A DNA stretch of 64,000 nucleotides from Aspidiotus rigidus. Its lineage: Eukaryota > Arthropoda > Insecta > Hemiptera > Diaspididae. Below, in pieces: positions 1-12,100 of this stretch. Position 1 is the stretch's first letter; each line of letters opens with the position of its first letter. The position numbers and the translations under genes are program-made. The stretch is taken from positions 3,201,501-3,265,500 of the forward strand of contig JAVHKY010000054.1 of the NCBI GenBank assembly GCA_035079385.1, read 5' to 3'. The notes under the pieces were generated by a model, which was given only the letters and a program-made list of their open reading frames with translations, made no database searches and was not told the origin of the DNA.

Positions 1-677
1 CTAAGTAAGAGGTATCATATTTCCTACCTGAACTGATGGATGTAGGTTTCAATATTTTCGCTATCTTGACAGGAGGAACCTCTGTACACTCGTCTGTCGC
101 AGCATGTTTCCGACTTTCTACAGCCGGACTAGGATCACTTGAATCATTTTGAGATGAGGTTTTCAAAACCCACTTTCGCAACGTATATAACGATCTCAAG
201 TGTATCGCAATATTGATTCTACACTCCGTTGCTACAGCAAGTTTAGTTGTCATTATAGGCACAGTATGTGTTTTCGTATGTGAGAAGCTTTCGGGCTTTC
301 AACTATCGTGGGGCGAACGAGCAAAGCGAGTGAGCCCCTTTTTTTAGTTTTGCATAAGTCCCGTATGAAATATTTGTCCACTAATTTGAAGGGAGAAGGG
401 TAGTGCAGAGGTTTACTCAAATATTTCTAAATCATCCGCGAGGTAGAAGCTCGCGATGCAAGCGCACGGGCTACCAATTCGTCCATTAATTCGGGGAGAA
501 AAGAGTGGTACACAGGTGTACTCGCCACGCGGTATAGTTCGGAAGCTAAAGGTTTGTCCAGTAATTTCCAGGAAAATTTTCCGAGTTTCCACTCTCTCTG
601 CTTCATGCAGTGTGTATTATGCTAGGCTTGTACTAGAACTAGGAGGAGGGAAGAGGAAACATGACGAAAAAATCTCC

Positions 678-750
678 TTGCCCGGACGGGAATCGAACCC
701 GCGACCTCTCGTTTTCATGACGAGTGCGATAACCCCTACACTACCAGGCC
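678..750 (-). tRNA. tRNA-Val-like sequence, degenerate (probable pseudogene or tRNA-derived repeat)
   Basis: Read on the minus strand this 73-nt stretch folds as a tRNA. The acceptor pairs 6 of 7, the D-arm resembles tRNA-Val (TAGTGTAGGGGTTATC), and the T-arm contains GGGTTCGATTCCC. The anticodon stem is CTCGT/ACGAG with loop CATGAAA. The anticodon position would read UGA, but the invariant U33 is A and the Ser-type long variable arm is absent, so a working tRNA is unlikely. The flanks on both sides recur with the second copy at 3093-3162, so the tRNA-like core sits inside a larger repeat. Confidence 0.55.
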
Positions 751-2040
751 CTAAGATTAGATCGTCATATTCCGCCTTCAGATGGACGACCTCCTCCTCT
801 CCACTACTTCTTGTGAACTTCCGCAGCATTTTCATCTTTCAATCACTAATATAGACCTCCTAAGCCTGTAGTATAAAAGCAGCCTACCTAGTGTGAAGCT
901 AGTATAAAGGAGGCTTAAACCTAGTATAAGGCCAGTATAAAATGTCAAATAGTATAGCTCAGCTAGTGTACTAGGCTAGTATATTGTATATTAGGTCTGG
1001 GCTTTACAGCCCTTCTTAGGAATTTCATTCTTGTTTTACTTCATTTTGATCCCTCCTTAAAGTCATGGCTTCCACCTTTGATGTGGAAAGGCGAGAAACG
1101 AAAAATAAGGTCATCCTCTTCAACAAGAAAACTACTAATACAGTTTTTGTGATGGGTGACTATTTTGTGGTTGTTCTTAAGAAAAGTTTTAAAATTGTTA
1201 ACTACAAATTGTTAATAGATTGTTTGTACAGTATCACTAATATTTTTTCCATCTTTTATTGGAAGTTAATTCAAAATATTCTTCAGTAGTGTGTCGTCTT
1301 TTCTGGCTTATCTTTACGTAGTTAACATTGGTAACCCCAACGTGGTTTTACAATACACACACAAATTTTCCTGTTAACAATTTTTCTCAGAAATTTCCGT
1401 GCGTTTCTCTAATGAAATAACTATTATAATTTTGTACCATTTTTTTTTTTTTTTGAAGCACCAAGGTCTATGGGAAAAAAGAGTGGGGGAAGGTCGCCAT
1501 AGACACTACTCACACTCCAAATATTGCTCAGCCTCTATTTATATGCGATCCAATAATTAAATGTAAATTTATCACTGTATACACCTGTTGTTTACTCGTG
1601 AATTTTACTCTTGTAAAATTTATAAGTGATTCCTGAAGTGATTCGTATAGCTGACACAAACGATAAGTCGTTTTAATTAAAGAATTTTTTTTATAAATTT
1701 TTTTTTTAATACTTGAAATTTGTCTTTCGGTAGCATAAATAATAAAAATACTGTATAAATGATAAAAATCATCTCCGTGCAACCATATCTTATTTTTTGG
1801 AACTTTTCAAAAATCGGGCACTCTAGTCAATTGTGGTATAACGTACAGACCCTCCCCACCCGTGATGCCAGAATCACAACACTAGAAATCGATGCGACCA
1901 TTGCTGCATTGTGCACTGATGGTCAAGCATAATTGAGATTCTCAATATCTCTCATTATAAATATAAAGCTAGTATAAAGAAGGCCTAGATGACCTACAAT
2001 AAGCCTAGTACAAAATAGTTCGAGAGTCTAAATTTTTCTT
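751..2040. other. Intergenic, no gene seen
   Basis: AT-rich sequence with T homopolymers (1440-1454, 1690-1710) and short repeats. Open frames are under 90 codons and have no recognisable domain. Confidence 0.5.
860..1000. repeat. CTAGTATAAG-type short repeat
   Basis: Imperfect repeats of CCTAGTATAAG or GCTAGTATAA (about 12-22 bp apart) recur here and at 1960-2015, 19865-20000 (inverted) and 32865-33140. No gene signal. Confidence 0.5.
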
Positions 2041-2044
2041 GAAT

Positions 2045-2290
2045 CTCGAGCTTATATATGACAGGAGGAAGTCCCCTCCCATCATATATAGCTCAGGAGT
2101 CGAAATTTTTCCAAGACCCTCTCTTATCATATATAGCTCGAAAAGAGAAAATTTTTCAAGTCCCCTCCTATCATATATGGCTGGAGAGTCGAAATTTTTC
2201 CAAGTTTTTCGTTGGACGGCGGACGGCGCACGGCGCACACCAAATTTCTCAAAAAGCTCCCCATAAAACAGGTTCCCTGTTAATAAAATG
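2045..2290. repeat. Dispersed minisatellite-like repeat, three ~56-bp units
   Basis: Units of the type CCCTCC(C/T)ATCATATATAGCTC followed by GTCGAAATTTTTCCAAG at about 2080-2210. They end beside GGACGGCGCACGGCGCAC and CATAAAACAGGTTCCCTG. The same motif set recurs at 8075-8225 and 20595-20650 and, as the AACAGG(G/T)(A/T)ACCTG end, at 2735, 12585 and 28855. No gene is seen; open frames here are low-complexity. Confidence 0.55.
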
Positions 2291-3092
2291 ACTACGCATA
2301 TTCCGTCTGCGAGTATTGAAGTCACCAAATACACAGAACGCTTCAAAGGTGTGACTATTGACTCCAGATCTACATCAATTTGAGATAGATTTCAAGTCGA
2401 CCAGCGTACACTATCACACAATTACGCAACAAAGCAGTCGATTTTAGCCTGATAAAAAATTTAGAGAAGTCGACTCAAAGTCGACGAGGCGAATAATTCG
2501 ACGAGTACGAGGGGCTCAAGATTTTGAAAGATGCAAATTCAAAGTTGATTATTGGTCGATATGGTTTACTGGAGGCTAGCGATCTCAGATTCACAGCAAT
2601 AGATTGAAATAGTCCCACAAGAAATACAAAAAAGAGAAAATGTGTAAAAAAAACTCAAGAGAACATTCTTCCTCGTGATATTTTAGAAACCATTTCAATT
2701 CAACCTCCTAGACAGATCTTGCCTCAGTTTTTAACAGGGAACCTGTTTTACGGGGGTCTTTTTGGAAAGATGTCCTCCATTTCCGCTCATCTCTTCATCT
2801 CCACAGTCATCACACGTCGCGTACAAAAAGGCGCTCGGAGCAGCGTTGACAGGACCCTCGTTCCCGGGATTCTTAGGGTACCTGGATTCATAAGAAAATC
2901 CTAAATTCATAGAACAATTTTCGTACAGCTTAGTTGATGACAAATGTCGGCCTTTTGCGGCCTTGGATAAAAGAACGTACAGTAAAAAAAGGATACAGTT
3001 TCGACTAGATTCTCGGGATCGAAGTATATTAATTAGCGCGGAAGTTTACAAAAATCATAAAGATAGGGAAAGGAGAGGAAATATGACGAAAA

Positions 3093-3162
3093 ACTCTTGC
3101 GAGAATCGACTTGCGACCTTTCGATTTTTTTACGAGTGCGGTAACCACTACGCTACCAGGCC
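3093..3162 (-). repeat. Second copy of the tRNA-Val-like repeat, more decayed
   Basis: The 5' half (GGCCTGGTAGCGTAGTGGTT) is well kept, but the anticodon arm is an A-run and the T-arm has lost GGTTCGA. Flanking sequence on both sides matches the first copy (AGAGGAAAnATGACGAAAAA on one side, CTnAGATTAGATCGT on the other). This marks a dispersed repeat with a tRNA-like core. Confidence 0.5.
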
Positions 3163-3164
3163 CT

Positions 3165-5310
3165 GAGATTAGATCGTTATATTTCGCTCACCTTGCGATA
3201 GAGAGGGTACACAGGCCACAGTACATTAGGCTGTTGCACGGATTACGGTCCAGGCATATTCTCTCTTCCTTCCTTATCTAGATTCTCGTGATTTCAAAAC
3301 AAAAGAGTCGTTTTCACTCTCAATATTCCATAATTTTCGTTAAAATTTAGAAGTTCGTATGTAAACAAAGCGAACACCGAGGGGCGCGGGCGCATTTGTG
3401 GTTCGTAGTAAAGAATATCCCACGAGTGAAGATGCCTGTAATGATGTTATAAAGGGCGCTAAGTCAGCAAACGGAGACGAACAATCAGTAAACAGCAACG
3501 TCAACGTCTAAAGTTTATATTTCCAGCCGAATGGTCGTGCATTCCAGGCGCGCTGTGCACATTTTGTGTTGATATTGTAAACAAGAGAGCTCGAAAGAAA
3601 GTATTATACGACGGCAGTGCATGCCGACTGATGGGGTCGAGGACGCCATTCCGAGGCTTATTTTTACACCGGCTTCATTGTAAATAAAATTATGTTCACG
3701 AAATGAATCCGGCAGTCACAGAAGCGTGCCCGATGACAAATCCTTTTAGGGACGGTCGCGGTCTCCGCAGAACGCGAATCAATCCTCCTTGCGTCGAAAC
3801 TCATATATACCGGATTTGGCTAGGCAAGGGAAATAAATAGCGAGTTCGCGGATATCTAATTAGTAATAGTGCTGACAGCTCTTTCATATAGGTTAGTCGC
3901 GCTTGTTTTCAATGAAATTCTACTAGTTTCGTCCTCCGTACAAAAATATCGACTCGCGACCGAACAGAAGGCGTGTTAGAAGGTAGGTATTACACTTCGA
4001 TTATAATAAGCCTCAGGAGAAAGAAGAGTAAAAAAAGTAGTTAAAAAATGTAATTACATACTCCCGTCACGTTCTTTGATATCTGTTATTTTTTTGAAAA
4101 TTGCTTGTTTCCTTTTGAACATGACAGTATATTCAAGAGATGGAGCCACTCTATCGAGGAAAACCGACATCGAAAAAACGAAGAGACGAAGAGAAAAGTA
4201 AAAAAAAAATTTTCATTTAGATAAGAGCGAGGCTTTTTCTATCTACACAAGAGCGAGTTGCGCGGTTTAAAATCGAAATGAACTCTTCAAAATTGAACGA
4301 TTGGATTCGGTTAGACATGATCCAATATAAAAAAATCCCTCATTGCATTTAGATAGAAATTTGTCGCGATACAGAGTGTTTTCTTTTTTAGTAATCGTCT
4401 TGTCACATTCGCTTTCTTTGACGCGATTCGACTTAATACGGTGTTATTTTTCTTGTTTTACTGTTCCCCCTGGCTTTTCTTTACATTTACTTTCTTATTG
4501 GTACCGGTAGTGGCTTTTAATGTAAAACATTATTGCTTCCAGTTTTCATTTTTTTTTTTTTTTTTTTTCTTTACCCTTTTTCATACCTCGGATTTTTCGC
4601 ACCCGGTAATTTCCCTTTCGTTCCAACACGTTTTCAAAAGTTATTTGAAATACAGAGTGTTATTGCATTACAGATTGAATCGAAGAGACGTGAAAATTAC
4701 GTACTGATATGTTCTTGGAGTAATAAATAAAAATTTTGTTCAAAATAAATATTTCTATACTAGTGAATTTACGACTTGAAAAGAGAAAAATATTATTCAA
4801 GATTTTTTTTTGAAGTGATTTCATTAGTGCGGTATCTTTTTTCTTTTTTTTTTTCTCTCTCAGATCAATAACAGAAACCATAAATTGGGTACAGAGATAT
4901 CACGCTAAAATTAGAAGTCTTTTGGGATATTCCCATTTGATATTATAGACAAAAAAAAACCCTAACCACTTCAGATGAATCGTTGAAGAATCGCGTAAAT
5001 AATTAATACTGCGTATTTTAATATGTATAAAATCCACGAAGGGAATCGAATTTTTCACACCTATTGAAACCTACGACATAGTATAGATAGTAATATGAAT
5101 ATTAACAAGTACCTCGAAGTTCGAGGTGTTACGAGGGTCAGAGGATGAAACCAGCACCTCTCCACTTGGGGATGAATAATATCTCTTCATCATTTTATGA
5201 GACTTTAATAATAGTAGGTATGTTGGGAAGAAAATATCCCTTTTAAAATATTAACGGAAATTACAGACCGTCATTTAGCAATTTTCGATCCATATTTATA
5301 CGTTCATTTT
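3165..5310. other. Intergenic, no gene seen
   Basis: Mixed-composition sequence with a long T run at about 4551-4570 and A/T-rich tracts. 3400-3850 is less AT-rich, but I find no frame or splice pattern in it. Confidence 0.5.
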
Positions 5311-5313
5311 TTA

Positions 5314-5640
5314 ATGACACTTTCCCGGTTTGAGATACGTAATAGTGTCCACAGAAAGACCTTCAATACGAAAAAATATCCCATCGTTTGTCAGAATAAA
5401 AAACTGCACGAGTTCTATGGTGATGATGTAAATGTTGTGATGTTGAATGTGCAAACAGGTCGCCTGATTTTTCCTACAGACTCCAAACCCAAGAGAAAAG
5501 CTAATCTTGAAGCAATATTCGTGCCGGACAGCGCTAGCGTCGCGCTGTATTTTTACCGAGCGGCAGAGGTGAGAAGTTTAAGCCAGTCACAGCTTAAGTC
5601 GAAGTTTAAGCTTGTTTTTGAACAGCTTTTAAGCGGATAA
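5314..5640 (+). CDS. Unrecognised 108-codon ORF
   Basis: Open frame MTLSRFEIRNSVHRKTFNTK to SGQ-less end LVFEQLLSG and TAA. It is followed within 100 bp by the tandem repeat at 5740. The protein is basic and hydrophilic, with no signal peptide, membrane segment or known motif I can see. It could be a single exon, a transposon scrap or chance; the frame is longer than most random frames here. Confidence 0.2.
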   Translation: MTLSRFEIRNSVHRKTFNTKKYPIVCQNKKLHEFYGDDVNVVMLNVQTGRLIFPTDSKPKRKANLEAIFVPDSASVALYFYRAAEVRSLSQSQLKSKFKLVFEQLLSG

Positions 5641-5739
5641 AAAGTCAGTCATTCACAGTTCATTAAGCGCAAAGCCAGTCAAAAAGGAAGCGCTGAATCC
5701 GCTGATATTCATTTTCAAAAAAAAAAAAAAAGTAAATAA

Positions 5740-6275
5740 TATTTCAAATTGGGGGCTGGTGTCCTCTACAAAAATAACGAAGCTCCAATTCTCCTGATTG
5801 TTTCAAACCAAGTTTTTTCACAGACCAAAAGCTAAGACAGACACGAACTAGAGAATAGGGATCTTCCACCATCCCGACAGAGCCCCAATTCTCTTGTTTC
5901 AAGCTGAATTTACCCTGAACACAAACTGGAGAATAGGTACTTCCGAGAGTATAACAAAGACTCAATTCTCCTGATTGTTCCAAGCTAAATTTTTCTGAAA
6001 GATTACATGAACAGGTTGGAGGATGGTGTCTTCTACAAATATAACAAAAAACCAATTCTCCTGATTGTTCCAAACTATGTTCTTTTAGAGATCAAAAGCC
6101 AATGAACGAGAGAATAGGTATCTTCTACCATCATGATAGAGTCCCATATTATTCTCTTGTTGCAAGCTAAATTTAACAGCCATAAAGTTATATGAACACA
6201 AACTGGGGAATAGGTACTTCTGAAAGTACTACAAAGACCCAATACTCCTGATTGTTCCAAGCTGAGTTTCTTGGT
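5740..6275. repeat. Degenerate tandem repeat, ~90-bp unit with ~265-bp higher-order period
   Basis: Units carry CAATTCTCCTGATTGTT (near 5790, 5970, 6055 and 6240) and GAGAATAGG followed by CTTC (near 5850, 5930 and 6110). The minus strand translates in two adjacent frames into repeated GELxLCYxxxSTYSPVCV-like lines of about 30 residues, with stops between. It could be a decayed repeat-protein gene or simply a satellite-like array. Confidence 0.6.
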
Positions 6276-6434
6276 ATAATATAATGTCGAAAAAATAAGT
6301 CAAAAGCCGAGAGCTGAAAAGCTAATGATGAGCAAAAAAAGCCGAAGCTAAGCTAATGGAACTTTAAAAAAACTTTTAAGCTTAATCAAAAATTTAAGCG
6401 CTTTGCGAACTGCTTCTCATCTCTGCCGAGTGGG

Positions 6435-6655
6435 GAGGAATTGAAAACGGGAGCTAAACTATGGCGGTATATGGGAAAAAAATGAAAAAATCAAAGCTGA
6501 TTTGGCTTCCGGACATCCCATAAAAGAAGTTCACAAATAAAAATTTTACAGATCAGATGAGATGACAAAATCTTCAATTCCGCTTCAATCAAAAGTTATT
6601 CCAAGTTTTTCATTTTTCTCTCATATACCGCCATAGTTTAGCTCCCGGTTTCAAT
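6435..6655. mobile_element. Small inverted-repeat element (MITE-like)
   Basis: GAATTGAAAACGGGAGCTAA and GGCGGTATATGGG at 6437-6480 are mirrored by the inverted sequence at 6601-6655. Arms are about 55 bp with a spacer of about 115 bp. No ORF, and no clear target duplication. Confidence 0.55.
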
Positions 6656-6659
6656 TTCG

Positions 6660-8965
6660 GCTAAAATACCATTTCAGGTAAACAAATCACGCACGTCATT
6701 AGCGATCCTAGCGGATGGCCGGCCCGAGTTCGTGAAGACTGACGTTGTCCTCAAATTTACAAAGCATTGTTATAGTGAAAAAGGAGGTTACAATCTGTTT
6801 TGTGCCTCAGTATAACTTCCTCCTTCACCAAAGCACCATCATCTTTTGTGAATCGTGATGATCTCCATTGACAACAATAGATTCATCATGAAAGGTAAGA
6901 CAAGTTGTTTCGGTTTGTAATGAGGTACTGGGATGTGAATCCTCCATTGTCGGAGAAATGACAGAAGGAAACTAAGGAAAGACGGGAAACTTTGTAGGGC
7001 ACAGACTTTGGTGGTGCTTGTTTGTCTCTTTACATTGAGTTGTAAAATGGTCAGATTTCAGGCAAAGTGTGCGTGCTTTACTACCCACTTTTTTGTCCTG
7101 CACTCTATGACATACCTCAACTTGACCCTCACTGTCATTATAAAGGACTCGATGTCGCTCCAAATTATGAAACAACGAAGGTTCAGATTTTGATTGACTA
7201 CGAATATAAAATGGAATTCACCCTTTCAGCGACAATTCCAGTCGCACCTCAAATCTACTAACAAAATAATAAAGTTGAATAGAATTTCTTATGAGTAATT
7301 TACTCCTAAGTTGCCAATTTTAAACTTGGTTTGTAGTGGCCGAACGGAGAAGAGGTAAATATGGTCTTTCTCTATAAGCAAATTTTTTCGGGTTTTCCTT
7401 GAAATTTGAGTCCAGACTCGAACGTAACTTTTTTTTTTTTTTAATTGTCACATTATTTCTGCATAACTTATCTCCGTACGGTTGACTGAGTTGGACTTTA
7501 ATTTGTAATTCATTATCCTGATTATTCATTATGTTTGTAACTTGGATTTCAATTTACATTTCCTTAATTTTGGCTTCGTATTCAGTAATATGGGCAAGAA
7601 GTCATCGATGATCTCTGGTGGAAGGGTCCAGCTTAGCTACAACAAACAAAATAAATTTGGCCAAAAAATTCTGTGTTAACTTGCTCCTATCTTCACTCTC
7701 TTCTATCGGAATAGATTTCAGAAAGTATTCATGCTTACCCAAATTTTGGAGGTTTACAGCCTACGTCTACAAGTTTTTGCAGCTTGAAAAAGGACCACTA
7801 TTAAGAAAGATAAGATCAGGCGCAAATATTATGGCTTCGACATATCCCAAAACAGTATTTTCAACCAGCTATCATTAACATTAGAAAAAAAACCACGGCT
7901 TCCCTAACGACGTAAAATGAGGAACGCAGGGAACCCCTTCTATGGGTGGAAAAATAATACATGACACGACCCACATCAGGATAGTCCCTTCAAGTAACAA
8001 AACAGCCAATGCTTCACACACCAATTGGCTCAGTCCCTTCAATGATCCAGATACGCAACGCTTCAAACACCAGAAGTCCCCTCCCATCATATATAGCTCG
8101 AGAGTCTAAATTTCTTCCAAGTCCCCTTTTATTATATATACGTATAGCTCGGAGGTCGACGTTTTTTCAAGTTCCCCTCCTGTAATATATTCGAAATTTT
8201 TCTAAGTCTAATAACCTTTGAGCTATGATAGGGCGAGGGGACTTGGACCATTTTTGCAAATGATGTTAGACTTGGAACATTCTCATTGTGGCCGGACATC
8301 ATACAGCGCACGGCAAATTCTTCGGAATAACCTACATAATTATGTAGAACAGGTTCCTCATAAAAGTAAATCTGATGGGGGTCGTTCATTACCAAAACTG
8401 TTGTCACTTTCTTTTTGATATTCCTTTCACAGAAAAATCATAATAAGAAAAATAAGAAGAAAATAGGTAAGTAGCCTATGGTATCACCTATGCAAGTTTA
8501 ACAAGGGATACAAAAATCTCTTTTAAAGGTGAATCGATGAATTGAAGTTTCAAAAGTTTCAAATCAAACGTCACCATGGGTACGATGATGAAAGCTCAGT
8601 TCAAGTCCTTACGTCGATATCTTACAAATCTTATACGCTGTCTAATTACTGGCTCATTTTAGTATCTGAACTTCACTCTCTGTTTTACATAATGAATTAC
8701 ACCTAATTTGTATCATTTCTTTTTATATTTACTATATTTCTGTGAGATATGACAGGCGGCCGAAATTGCCTACACCAGTGTACTGAAAAATGAGAGTTTG
8801 CTTCATTCGCAAAGTAATCCTTTAATTTTTTTCTACAAATTATGGAAGACCGAATTGTGTTCTTCAGTACTTGACTACCTAATGGTGTTCTCAAAATGCA
8901 GGACAGTTGCGTGTGATAGGAATTAGCGATACAACACATATAAATTCCCACTATCTCTTTGAAAG
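6660..8965. other. Intergenic upstream of the array, no gene supported
   Basis: Contains only short frames (under 95 codons) and the dispersed repeat at 8075-8225. 8703-8951 has an 82-codon minus-strand frame without recognisable features. Confidence 0.45.
8075..8225. repeat. Second copy of the ATATATAGCTCG minisatellite-like repeat
   Basis: CCCCTCCCATCATATATAG, then AGTCTAAATTTCTTCCAAG, then TATAGCTCGGAGGTCGACG, in the same order as at 2080-2210. It is preceded by GAGGAACGCAGGGAACC (7920), which is also found at 20550. Confidence 0.5.
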
Positions 8966-9149
8966 TTAGAATAAGAAACCAGAAATGGTTTAAAAAATGT
9001 ATCTACTCGTATCTACTTACAAGGTACTGATTATGATATAGAGTCAAAGTTAATATATCTAGAGTCACCATGACACTTTTTACCTTCAATTGAATTCTCT
9101 TCTAAGATTGGATTATAATTAGGCCCTCCCAAATTTTCATTCTTGAAGT

Positions 9150-12100
9150 TTAACAAATACTCAAGAATTTCCTCATTATATCTTGTTGGAAACCAATTTC
9201 GCAGTTTCCAGTTGTGAATACAACGGTAATTCCCAAATTTTGTGAGGCGTACTCTGGCAGAAGAAAGAAAAAGCCGCAGAAAGACGTGAAACTGTTACAA
9301 TTGCAGTTCGAGTAATCTTTCCCGTAACATTTTTCTTTGTTGAATCCTTGAGCGTACAGGGTTGAAATGGTACAAGCTGAACTCGCGTTCAGACAATTTG
9401 CAGTATACTTATCGTAACCATCTATAAGAAATATGAATAAATTATAAGGTGTACAGTAAGCTACAATGTGTCATCGGCAAAAAGAGTGAAATATACTGAC
9501 AACTTTCAACGATACTTGAGAGACCATTTCGTGGATCTGGTACCTCACAATAGGGAAAATTATCGTAGCGGTCGGCTGTACAATATTCAATAGTTAACGG
9601 TACACTATTATCAGTTTCGTCGTAAACTGGACGTTCATAACAGGTTGCATACAGTCCATTATCGTCGACCAATACTTCCCCAGCTGAAAATATATTAGCA
9701 CGTGTCGTCGAAATTGAGATCACAAAATTCAATGAGACCTAGATGCAAGATCTAGATGTACACCCTTACCCAAGGGCGGGTAGTCTGGACCATCCAATTC
9801 ATAGAGTTGGACATTCTTAAGGTGCGCAAAATCTAAACTCGCTACTGGATTTTTGAACATATAAGGAGATGTGGAAGGGCAAGAGTACTGATTCGAAGGA
9901 TTAGAGCAGTCACCTTTGACTTTGACTGAAGGAAACGTATTGCACGAGAGATTTAATTGTTGGTATATTTTTCCGTAATCTGAAATAGGGACACATCATA
10001 ATATTAAAATCATGTTTCTGAATTGCCAAATATTTTTAAAAAGAAGTTGTGAAGTGTGAACCTTCTCGACTAATTCTGTAAGGAATAAACTAAGGGCGAC
10101 TAGGACGTTAGGAATATTTGGACTACTTCGGACCATCGTTTTTAATTCATTTTCCTCTATGGGAAGCAGCACATGCGGGAAACAAAAATCCTAAACTGCT
10201 TAAGGAGTTTGATTAGGTACTGAAAGTTTTTGTGAACGCAATTTCCTGTTGTTTCTTGATTTCTTAGATAATTCGAGACCGTATCACATCAGTCAAAGAA
10301 TAATACCGCTGAACCAATTGTGTTAAGAAGGAATTGCGAAAATAGTTAAATATTGCATCATCCCTGTCAGGAAATAAATGCTTAGGTAGTGCTTGCACAT
10401 ACAATGGACTACGTAGGAAATTGATCAGAAATTATTTCTCATATTTCAATTCTAGCTATGTACAAATACGCTTTAGATGAGATCATTCATGAATTTTGTA
10501 AGTTATCATCAGGTTGTAGTGTATGCTAATACATATTATTCAACGTGTACGTACTAGTATATGAAAATCCTAATGGTTTGGGTGTATGTAACAATGCTGT
10601 ATCATAAACATTCGCGTTGAAATTTGGGTCCGTCATTTTCTGAACCTGAGGACAACCATCCACAGTCACATCTATGTAGTAAAGATTGAATCCTTTTGTG
10701 CCATTCTTCATTGGGTAGGTTAAATTGACTATATAACCATACACGTCCAGTATATTGAGATTAGCTCTTTGTGCAGGTTGACAATCGTAGTAATAACCTA
10801 AGCAAAATAATCAAAATACAGAGTCATTTTCTTGAATGATGTAGAGTTAGTCAGTTTTCCTATTTATTTACGCGCTTTCCAACTCCACAAATCGGTTTTT
10901 AGCCCTCACAAAATATTCGTTTACGAACTGTACAGATTAGAATCTAAAATACACGACAAAGAAATCACAATTGATTGAAGGATTTTGTGCTTGTTTAGAA
11001 AATATTCTACGGGTAAATAGTAATGAAATAGTAGTAGCACGTAGGAAGTATGAGACGACCGAGAAAAAAATTAGGAGTATATGGAGAGAGTCCACGACTG
11101 ATTCGAGTTTCGTTCTTCTCTTGGTGTCGTCACAGGTGGCAAAAATCAATACTCCATGTAGGGAGCTTAGACCACCACCTACTTTTGCCCCTTAATGACA
11201 TCGAATTTCGTCATTCATCTCTGAATTTCCCCTGTTCAGCAACAGTGAAATTATCCCGTGTAGGAAATCTTGGAGAATCATATATAGTCCAGTCAATAAA
11301 GAATTTTTATGTGACATAAATGTGACGGAAGGTTTTTTTTTTGTAATGTGCTCAAGATAACCCCCTGATTAAAATACCGACGAGTCCTACGCACTCCGCC
11401 CCCCCCCCAGTCCCCTTTATCCCCAAAATTAAGTTTTTCGCAATTTTCTACGAGGAACAACTTTTGTTTGAAACTTTTTTCTCTAAAATGATTGGTTTTC
11501 GAGAAAATTGCCAAAAACTGAATTTTGGGAGAAGGGGGCCGCGGGGGACTTTGCGGGGGGCGCAGCGTGTAGGACTCATCGGTATTTTAATCCGGGGGTT
11601 ATCCTGAGCACATTACAAAAAAAAACCTTCCATCACAATTATGTCACATAATTGTCATTTTTTCATCTTTATTGACTGGACTAGGAAGGTAATGACATTC
11701 AATGGACGCAGCATGGGAGTATGGTAAGGAATTTCTCGGAAAAATGAGTACGTGATTTTCGTTGCATGCGTTCTGGAAGGATGAGATGGCCAAAAATCCG
11801 AAGAACGCGGATATTGCGAATATTTGATTCGTAGTGAAAACTCGGTTTTTGAGACTAGTAATTGTACTTCACTTACCTGATCAAGGAAAAAACTTATGAT
11901 GTCCTTTAGTCAGAAAGTTACATTCCTTAAATGAATGAGCTTAACATGAAATAAAACCTAAATAACACTGAGCCAAATATAATCGGTCTATGAAAAGTTG
12001 AAAGCTTTGTATGAAAATGGAATAGAATAAGATCCTTAATGAACCTCTCGTATGTGTGTGTGTTTCTAATTCAGAATTGAGTATCTCCCAACGTCAGCCC

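Noticed and set aside
456..854. 132-codon plus-strand frame over the first tRNA-like sequence
   Set aside because: It runs antisense through the tRNA-like repeat and has no protein features. The second repeat copy does not keep it.
10526..10744. Reading exon 3 of copy A on to the stop after LNNMY as a C-terminus
   Set aside because: A GTACGT donor at 10554 is shared by all copies and joins in phase to exon 4, whereas the readthrough tails differ among copies.
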